From: Deltaproteobacteria bacterium
GTDB taxonomy: Bacteria > Desulfobacterota_B > Binatia > UBA9968
Assembly (NCBI GenBank): GCA_005879255.1
Contig: VBKY01000211.1
Location: forward strand, 7,547 to 19,126
Length of the DNA: 11,580 bases
Reading direction: 5' to 3'
Part shown: positions 6,602 through 11,580 of the stretch, one piece after another
Layout of the letters: the number at the start of each line of letters is the position of its first letter
How positions within the stretch are numbered: position 1 is the first letter of the stretch
Made by a program: the position numbers and the translations under genes
The notes under the pieces: model-generated
Told to the model about the DNA's origin: nothing
The model's input: the letters and a program-made list of their open reading frames with translations, nothing else
The model's database searches: none

Positions 6602-7324
6602 ATGGCTGCGTCTGAATCGAGCACACCTGCTTTTGATTCGATCGAGCTCCAAGAGCTTAAACAGAAACTGATCGACGGCTGTCACATTCTCGACCGCGAG
6701 GGTATCACTGACGGTTTTGGGCATGTGAGCGTCCGAGTACCTGGAACGGAAGCCTTTCTGACCATCGCGAACGTCAGTCCCGGTTGCGCCACGTTGGAAC
6801 GACTCGTCATGCTCGATCTCAACGGCAAATGTCTCGGTGGCATTAACGTTCCCCCCTACGAGTGGCCGATTCACGCGTGTATTCTCAAAGCGCGACCCGA
6901 AGTGATGAGCGTGTGCCACACGCACTCGAAGTGGAGCTCGCTTTTCAGTGTTTTAAAAGGCGGTCTTCGTCCACTGCACGTGTACGCGCGGTTTCTTCCC
7001 ATCGCAGGTCCGCCCGTTTACCCGGCAGCGGGACTCATCGGCACCATCGAGCGCGGCATGGCACTCGCGGCCTCGCTGAAAGACAGTGCCGCGGTCTTGA
7101 TGCGCGCGCACGGCGACGCAGTGGTCGGCACCAGTCTCGAGGAAGCGATCCTGCGCACCATCCGACTTGCCTTCGTCAGCGAGCTTGCACATATGGCGGT
7201 AGCCCATGGCGAGCCGCTTTACATGAGCGAAGAGGAATTAGCGACTTTCTCCGCCGATCAGGCGTTTCCGGCGCGACCATGGGAATATTATCTAAGCCGC
7301 GTGCAAGAGCGCCACTCTCCTTGA
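6602..7324 (+). CDS. Class II aldolase/adducin family protein, copy 1
   Basis: This 240-residue protein belongs to the class II aldolase/adducin family, whose zinc enzymes cleave or decarboxylate sugar phosphates and related hydroxy-keto compounds. Expected active-site residues are present: Glu87 in EWPIH, the zinc ligands His106 and His108 in HTHSKWS, and His170 in RAHGDAVVG. DGFGHVSVRVPG at 37-48 is the usual substrate or phosphate-loop region. The ATG at 6602 is set by AAGGAG at 6591-6596; the upstream TTG at 6569 has no such site. It is followed after 73 bases by a collinear paralog, about 60% identical over residues 11-234 with no gaps (counted by eye). The substrate is unknown. The PqqC-like neighbour and binding proteins suggest catabolism of a small organic acid. 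Confidence 0.9.
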   Translation: MAASESSTPAFDSIELQELKQKLIDGCHILDREGITDGFGHVSVRVPGTEAFLTIANVSPGCATLERLVMLDLNGKCLGGINVPPYEWPIHACILKARPEVMSVCHTHSKWSSLFSVLKGGLRPLHVYARFLPIAGPPVYPAAGLIGTIERGMALAASLKDSAAVLMRAHGDAVVGTSLEEAILRTIRLAFVSELAHMAVAHGEPLYMSEEELATFSADQAFPARPWEYYLSRVQERHSP

Positions 7325-7397
7325 CAGCCCGATAGCTGACTAATAGATTCGCGAAGATAGCAACCTATTCGCCTATCCCGACTACTAAGGAGTGTTC

Positions 7398-8114
7398 ATG
7401 GCTGCCGATCGCAAGGACGTGCCCAAAATTGACTCAGCAGAACTGAAAGAGCTGACGGAAAAGCTGATGACGGCCTGCCACATTCTCGATCACGAAGGCG
7501 TGACCGACGGCTACGGTCACATAAGCGTGCGCGTACCCGGCGCCGACGCTTTTGTAACAATCGCCAATGTCAGCCCGGGGTGCGTCACGCGTGATCGGCT
7601 GATCATGCAGGACCTCGACGGCAATTACCTCGACGGCGCCAAGACGCCGCCGAACGAATGGCCGATTCATTCGTGTATTCTGAAAGCGCGTCCGGAAATC
7701 GTCAGCGTCGCGCATACGCATTCTAAATGGAGCACAATTTTCAGCGTGCTGCCGATCAAGCTCAAGCCCATGCACCACTACGGCAAGTTTCTTTCCGCCG
7801 ATGGCCCACCCCTGTACGAAGGAATTGGCCTGGTACGTACGGTGGAGCGCGGCAATGAGCTCGCCGCCGCGCTGGGCAACGGTCCGGTGGTCCTATTGCG
7901 CGCTCATGGCGATGCCGTTGTCGGCGAAAGCGTCGAGCAGGTCATCGAGCGAACGACACGGCTGGCCATGCTCGGCGAATGGAATCATCTGGCGCTGCTT
8001 CACGGCGAACCAAGATATTTGACCGCGGAGGAGCTGGAAGTCTACAACGCCGATCAGCGCTTCCCCATGCGCGGCTGGGAGTATTACGTCAGCCGGCTAG
8101 AAGGGAAAAGATAG
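7398..8114 (+). CDS. Class II aldolase/adducin family protein, copy 2
   Basis: This 238-residue paralog of the preceding gene keeps every catalytic position at the same residue number: Glu87, His106, His108 and His170. The ATG at 7398 follows AAGGAG (7387-7392) with a 5-base spacer. Differences from copy 1 concentrate at residues 119-150 and 190-200. In class II aldolases these regions shape the substrate pocket and the subunit contacts, so the copies may use different substrates or form a mixed oligomer. The amino-terminal IDSAELKELTEKL aligns with FDSIELQELKQKL of copy 1, so this is an old tandem duplication rather than a repeat artefact. The exact substrate is not recognised. Confidence 0.9.
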   Translation: MAADRKDVPKIDSAELKELTEKLMTACHILDHEGVTDGYGHISVRVPGADAFVTIANVSPGCVTRDRLIMQDLDGNYLDGAKTPPNEWPIHSCILKARPEIVSVAHTHSKWSTIFSVLPIKLKPMHHYGKFLSADGPPLYEGIGLVRTVERGNELAAALGNGPVVLLRAHGDAVVGESVEQVIERTTRLAMLGEWNHLALLHGEPRYLTAEELEVYNADQRFPMRGWEYYVSRLEGKR

Positions 8115-8116
8115 AA

Positions 8117-8177
8117 TTGGAGTGATGGAGTTTTGGAGTACTGGAGTATTGGGGTTCCCAACGCTCCATCACTCCAA
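8117..8177. repeat. Inverted repeat / stem-loop between aldolase 2 and the PqqC-like gene
   Basis: TTGGAGTGATGGAG (8117-8130) is perfectly complementary to CTCCATCACTCCAA (8164-8177). A further TTGG/CCAA pairing (8133-8136 with 8158-8161) follows after a 2-base internal mismatch. The stem is 14 bp plus 4 bp. There is no U-run after it, so it is not a standard terminator. It could be a mobile palindromic repeat or an mRNA processing hairpin that sets relative expression in the operon. Confidence 0.65.
8118..8149 (+). repeat. Four tandem TGGAGTNN octamers
   Basis: The units read TGGAGTGA, TGGAGTTT, TGGAGTAC and TGGAGTAT in strict 8-base register, starting four bases after the stop of aldolase copy 2. 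A related array lies at 10127-10150. The first units also form the left arm of an inverted repeat. Function is unknown; it looks like a dispersed intergenic repeat. Confidence 0.7.
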
Positions 8178-8211
8178 CCACCCGATACACTTAGTGGAGG
8201 AGGAAACTAAC

Positions 8212-8889
8212 ATGACAAGCCAAGAATTCGTTAGCCAGCTCAAGAAGGACATTCAGGCGTTTCCGAAGATTCGCATCAAGCATCCGTTCTTGAAGGCGGT
8301 GTGCAACGGCACCGCCACGATGGATCAGATCCGCGCCTGGGCGATTCAGGACTACCAATTTCGCGCCGCCGTGCCGCGGATCGCGATGATGCGCTATCTT
8401 GCCTGCACTGATCCGGAGATCGCTCAGAAACTTTGGGGCGTTGTCGAGGAAGAAACTCGCGGCATGGACACCGGCAGCGCCGGCCATAACGAGCTCGCGA
8501 TCCGGTTTGCCGAGTCCATCGGTCTCTCGAAAAAACAACTGGAAAACGCTGAGCTGCGGCCGTCCACTGCGGCTCACCTTTATTACGTCGAGCTTATCAT
8601 TCATACGTTGCCATGGTTCGTCGTCATGTCGATTCAGATCGGCGCTGAGGGAACCTTCGGCCCGGCCGCAGCAGCGCTCGGCAATGGGTTGATGCAAAAC
8701 TATAAGATGAAGCCTGAGGACGTTCGTTTTTTCACCGTCCATACGGAAGCGGATGAGGAACACAGCAGCCTGGCGGAAGAAATCGCCGTGCGCTATCTCC
8801 ACTCACCGCATTTGCAAGAGCAGACCCGCAAGCACACGTTCCGTCGCATGGAGTTGCTCTACGATATCTGGTCGATTGATGGGTTCTAG
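8212..8889 (+). CDS. PqqC/TenA-like haem-oxygenase-fold protein, possible di-iron oxidase
   Basis: This 225-residue all-helical protein is of the TenA/THI-4/PqqC superfamily. The strongest clue is H177-TEA-D181-EE-H184, the HxxxDxxH helix that supplies metal ligands in CADD-type and other haem-oxygenase-like di-iron oxidases. Glu81, His92 and Glu146 stand at spacings that could complete the site. W43AIQDYQFR and LYYVELIIHTLPWF fit the family helices. The Cys of TenA thiaminases is not evident, so thiamine salvage is less likely. I chose the ATG at 8212 because GGAGGAGG precedes it; in-frame sequence upstream to 8122 is translated repeat DNA. It lies 97 bases after aldolase copy 2, probably in the same operon. 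An oxidative step on the aldolase product is conceivable, but the substrate is unknown. Confidence 0.85.
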   Translation: MTSQEFVSQLKKDIQAFPKIRIKHPFLKAVCNGTATMDQIRAWAIQDYQFRAAVPRIAMMRYLACTDPEIAQKLWGVVEEETRGMDTGSAGHNELAIRFAESIGLSKKQLENAELRPSTAAHLYYVELIIHTLPWFVVMSIQIGAEGTFGPAAAALGNGLMQNYKMKPEDVRFFTVHTEADEEHSSLAEEIAVRYLHSPHLQEQTRKHTFRRMELLYDIWSIDGF

Positions 8890-8955
8890 TGTGAGGGCTT
8901 TGAAATCCAGCGAAAGAACTAGACGTTTTCCGGACCAGGAATGACTGGAGTGGAT

Positions 8956-9031
8956 AGATTTCTCGGTCACTTAGCTCCCTCGAAATGACACGGGAGGCCG
9001 CGAATGTCATTTCGACCGGAGGGAGAAATCT
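8956..9031. repeat. Imperfect palindromic element with AGATTTCTC / GAGAAATCT ends
   Basis: Outer arms AGATTTCTC (8956-8964) and GAGAAATCT (9023-9031) pair over 9 bp. Inner arms CGAAATGACA (8981-8990) and TGTCATTTCG (9005-9014) pair over 10 bp, and CTCC (8975-8978) pairs with GGAG (9018-9021). The right half, TGTCATTTCGACCGGAGGG followed by AGAAATCT, resembles a palindromic intergenic repeat I recall from many bacterial and metagenomic genomes. It lies between the PqqC-like gene and the next binding-protein-like gene and may separate two transcription units. Confidence 0.65.
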
Positions 9032-9111
9032 TTCTTTATCCGCGCCCGACATTAGGAAACGAAAACGATTGGACAGCTGTCTTAGGATACGTAACCATTC
9101 GCGTGTGAGCG

Positions 9112-10122
9112 ATGCCGAAACTGACTTTAGGATTCATCTCCGCGTTCAATGAGCGCGTCGAACCGCTGATGAACGGCACGGTACAGGTGGAAGGGATCGA
9201 GCTTATTCCGACCTACTCCCATCCGGCTGAAACATTCTGGCGTCAGCTCAAGTTCGGCGAGTTCGAAGTCGCCGAAATGTCCATGTCATCCTTTCTTATC
9301 GCAAAATCCCAGGGAGCCGACATGATCGCGCTGCCGGTTCTTCCCAGCCGCCGACTTTTTCAGACCGAGCTTTCTTACCACATCGACTCGGGGATCACGA
9401 AACCGGAAGACCTGGCCGGCAAGCGGCTGGGCGTGGCGGAGTATCAACAAACGGCGGCGCTGTGGATACGCGGCATTCTCGAGCATGACTTCGGCGTGTC
9501 GCAGTACAAGATCCACTGGTATATGGAGCGAAGCGAGGAGATGAGTCATGGCAGTACCACCGGTTTCAAGCCACCGCCGGGAATTTCATTTAACCGCATC
9601 ACGCAGAACAAAAGTTTGGCTTCGACACTACTAGAAAATGAATTGGACGCCGCGCACATCGCGAGCCCGTGGGTGCTTCAGGCCAATGCGCTGGATCGCT
9701 CAAGCCGGATCGGCGGCAAGGGAGATTGGAGCAATATCAAGCCGCTGTTTCCCGACCGCATGGCTGAAGGCGCGCGCTTTTATAAAAAATGGGGGTTTTT
9801 ACCGGTCAATCACACCTATACGATTCGCGGCGACATCTATAAAAAATATCCCTGGGTAGCGTTCAATCTCTACACCGGCTTCGTACAAGCCAAGGAGCAT
9901 TTTAATTCAAAGTTGACCGACAGCATTCCGAGTGCGCTCTTTTTCGGGAAAGAATATCTGACCAGGACCCAGGAGATGTTCGGCAATGACCCCTATACTT
10001 ACGGCGTGAAAGGGAACCGAAAGATGATCGAGACACTGATCGACTTCTCCCATGAGCAGGGGCTGATCACGAAGAAACCAAAAATCGAAGAACTGTTCGC
10101 TCAGAGCACGTTGGAGTTGTGA
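9112..10122 (+). CDS. Binding-protein-like cytosolic protein, 4,5-dihydroxyphthalate decarboxylase type
   Basis: This 336-residue protein resembles the family annotated as 4,5-dihydroxyphthalate decarboxylase, which shares the fold of NMT1/SsuA periplasmic binding proteins. Similar blocks are the LMNGTVQVEGIEL opening at 19-31, FWRQLKFGEFEVAEMSMSSF at 42-61, LPVLPSRRLF at 74-83, KPEDLAGKRLGVAEYQQTAA at 97-116, and the GILEHDFGV helix at 121-129. There is no signal peptide: it opens MPKLTLGFIS directly on the first strand. It is therefore predicted to be cytoplasmic and possibly an enzyme rather than a transporter subunit. The ATG at 9112 has only a weak ribosome-binding site. It follows the PqqC-like gene after 222 bases holding a palindromic repeat, and could extend the pathway by decarboxylating an aromatic or keto acid. 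The substrate is inferred only. Confidence 0.8.
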   Translation: MPKLTLGFISAFNERVEPLMNGTVQVEGIELIPTYSHPAETFWRQLKFGEFEVAEMSMSSFLIAKSQGADMIALPVLPSRRLFQTELSYHIDSGITKPEDLAGKRLGVAEYQQTAALWIRGILEHDFGVSQYKIHWYMERSEEMSHGSTTGFKPPPGISFNRITQNKSLASTLLENELDAAHIASPWVLQANALDRSSRIGGKGDWSNIKPLFPDRMAEGARFYKKWGFLPVNHTYTIRGDIYKKYPWVAFNLYTGFVQAKEHFNSKLTDSIPSALFFGKEYLTRTQEMFGNDPYTYGVKGNRKMIETLIDFSHEQGLITKKPKIEELFAQSTLEL

Positions 10123-10126
10123 GGGA

Positions 10127-10150
10127 AGGAGTATTGGAGTCATGGAGTAT
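10127..10150 (+). repeat. Second array of TGGAGTNN-type octamers
   Basis: AGGAGTAT, TGGAGTCA and TGGAGTAT follow each other in 8-base register, beginning four bases after the stop of the decarboxylase-like gene. This matches the unit and placement (immediately 3' of a stop) of the 8118-8149 array. No inverted partner is visible downstream; the IS element may have displaced it. Confidence 0.6.
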
Positions 10151-10323
10151 TGGTTAAGAGCATTTTCTCCGCATTCTTCCGCCGTCCGCTACCGTACTCA
10201 TCCTCCCTCTCGAGAGACTGTGTCGCAATTCATCGAGGGCAACAAAATAGCACAAAGAAGAAAAATAATCTGCCAAGCGATGGGATCGATATGATAAATT
10301 GCACTTCAAGGAAAGGGGAGCGC
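10151..10323 (+). mobile_element. Left flank of the IS1182-like element, terminus not defined
   Basis: These 173 bases between the octamer array and the transposase contain no supported gene. The element's left inverted repeat should be here. AGAGACTGTGTCGCAATT at 10213-10230 is the best-looking candidate end, from general resemblance only; the matching right end is outside the window, so it cannot be verified. Confidence 0.35.
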
Positions 10324-11580
10324 ATGGCGTATCGATACGGCAATCGCGATCAGTTGGGGCTCTTACCGTCAAGCATCGAGGAGTATGTAGGGGAAGACGA
10401 TGCGGTGAGGGCTTATGATGCGTTTGTGGAGAGTGTAGATTTTTTGGAGTTGGGGATCGAGATCGATGAGCATCAAGTGGGCAACTCGGAATACGATCCT
10501 AAAGCGATGTTGAAGCTGTTGGTTTACGGGTATTGCTACGGGATCAAGGAGTCGAGGAAGCTTGAGCGTGCGACGCATCACAATCTGTCGTTTATGTGGT
10601 TGATGGGAGGGTTAAAGCCGGACCACAAGACGATCGCGGAGTTTCGGCGTCAGCATAAAGGAGCGCTAACGAAAGTGCTCAAGCAGTGTGTGCGGATGTG
10701 TATCAAATTGGATTTGATCGCCGGTAATATTTTGTTTGTCGACGGCACGAAGATTCGGGCCAATGCGGCACGGGGTCAGAGCCATGATCAGGCCTATTAT
10801 GAAAAGCACCTGGTAGAACTGAACCGCCGGGTGGAAAAGCTTATGGAGGAAGCCGAACGGATAGACGAGCAGCAGGAGGGGCAGGGATCGAGTGTGGCGA
10901 TGGACAAGGAGTTGGCACAAGCGGAGGGGTTAAAGCAAAAGATCCAAGAGGCCTTAAAAGCTTTCGCCCAGAGCGATCGGGAACTGATCAACCGGACCGA
11001 TCCCGATTGTGCATTGATGCACAGTGTGCAAGGGAGCCATGCGAGCTATAACGTGCAGAGTGTAGTGGATGAGAAGCACGGGTTAATCGTGCACGCGGAG
11101 GCGGTGAGCGAAAGCAGTGACATCAATCAGTTTGCGGTGCAGATCGACAAGGCCAACGAGACCCTAAGCAAGCCCTGTGAGGTCGCGGTAGCGGATGCGG
11201 GGTATGCGGACACCGAAGAGCTAAAGAAGATTGATGATCAGCAAATCAAAGTCGTGGTGCCCTCACAGCGCCAGGCGTTACATGAGGAGGAGGGGCCGTA
11301 TAGCAAGAGCCACTTTCGCTACGATCAACAAAAGGATTGCTACTATTGTCCGGAGGGCAAGCAGTTGAGCTACGTGGGGACCGACAAGAGCAGTGGGAAG
11401 CGGCATTATCTGATAACGAGTCCCAAGCTTTGTCAGGGGTGTCTTCACTATGGGCAGTGCACCTCGGCCAAGCACGGTCGAAAGATCATTCGTCTGGCAC
11501 TGGAAGAGCTCAAAGAGAAACTGGAAGTCCAGTATGAGGCGTCAAAAGAAATCTATGGCCGAAGAAAGGAGCGAGCGGAG
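10324..11580 (+). CDS. IS1182-like transposase (DDE), cut by the right edge of the window
   Basis: The frame is open from the ATG at 10324 to the window end (419 codons without a stop), so the C-terminus is missing. The N-terminus, RYGNRDQLGLLPSSIEEYV, and the DUF772-type block YDPKAMLKLLVYGYCYGI, followed by LERATHHNLSFMWL and DHKTIAEFRRQH, are typical of IS1182/IS5-group transposases. The first catalytic Asp is D140 in FVDGTKIRANA and the second is D291 in VADAGYAD; the final Glu should lie beyond the window. A cysteine cluster, CYYC and later CQGCLHYGQC, matches the family's zinc-binding-like insert. AAGGGGAG precedes the start. The copy looks intact as far as seen and could be active. The left IS end must lie between the octamer array and the start codon. 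Confidence 0.93.
   Translation, partial: MAYRYGNRDQLGLLPSSIEEYVGEDDAVRAYDAFVESVDFLELGIEIDEHQVGNSEYDPKAMLKLLVYGYCYGIKESRKLERATHHNLSFMWLMGGLKPDHKTIAEFRRQHKGALTKVLKQCVRMCIKLDLIAGNILFVDGTKIRANAARGQSHDQAYYEKHLVELNRRVEKLMEEAERIDEQQEGQGSSVAMDKELAQAEGLKQKIQEALKAFAQSDRELINRTDPDCALMHSVQGSHASYNVQSVVDEKHGLIVHAEAVSESSDINQFAVQIDKANETLSKPCEVAVADAGYADTEELKKIDDQQIKVVVPSQRQALHEEEGPYSKSHFRYDQQKDCYYCPEGKQLSYVGTDKSSGKRHYLITSPKLCQGCLHYGQCTSAKHGRKIIRLALEELKEKLEVQYEASKEIYGRRKERAE

Noticed and set aside
8122..8211. Upstream extension of the PqqC-like protein to a start at 8122
   Set aside because: It would translate the octamer repeat and hairpin; the ATG at 8212 has GGAGGAGG at good spacing and matches the family start.
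8191..8802. Minus-strand open frame of 203 codons
   Set aside because: Shadow of the PqqC-like gene, which has a strong ribosome-binding site and a metal-ligand motif on the plus strand.

Overview
The window looks like a chromosomal segment of an uncultivated Gram-negative soil-type bacterium with moderately high GC. The signs are an orphan NMT1-like periplasmic binding protein, class II aldolase paralogs, a PqqC/TenA-fold protein and dispersed palindromic repeats. This mixture is familiar from Rokubacteria, Tectomicrobia and deltaproteobacterial metagenome bins. That is an inference from gene content; there is no rRNA or taxonomic marker here, and no tRNA or CRISPR array was seen.

Layout. 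(1) 1-665: the 3' end of an unrecognised plus-strand gene with a weak CHAT-like C-terminus, then coding-like debris. (2) 666-1996, minus strand: an M19 (renal dipeptidase-like) membrane dipeptidase split into two reading frames by an out-of-frame internal deletion. (3) 2148-5025, minus strand: a compact four-gene run, in transcription order a DOMON-like protein, a DUF1343/NamZ-family protein, and two unrelated GNAT acetyltransferases. (4) 5114-5428, minus strand: a small gene whose frame is intact except for two in-frame stop codons. (5) 5478-8889: an NMT1-type substrate-binding protein, diverging from two tandem class II aldolase paralogs (about 60% identical by eye, no gaps) and a haem-oxygenase-fold PqqC/TenA-like protein carrying an HxxxDxxH metal motif. 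(6) 9112-10122: a cytosolic binding-protein-like gene of the 4,5-dihydroxyphthalate decarboxylase type. (7) 10324 to the right edge: an IS1182-like transposase, cut by the window end.

How they may work together. The DOMON, NamZ and GNAT run suggests handling of a cell-wall amino sugar. The 5478-10122 cluster suggests capture of a small organic molecule followed by carbon-carbon bond chemistry (aldolase or decarboxylase) and a possible di-iron oxidative step. No permease or ATPase is present. Both pathway readings are hypotheses; the family assignments are firmer.

The intergenic spaces hold three repeat or palindrome types. There is a perfect 16-bp palindrome beside the ribosome-binding site of the binding-protein gene. 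Tandem TGGAGTNN octamers occur at two sites, one with a 14-bp perfect inverted repeat. An imperfect hairpin element carries TGTCATTTCG and GAGAAATCT arms.
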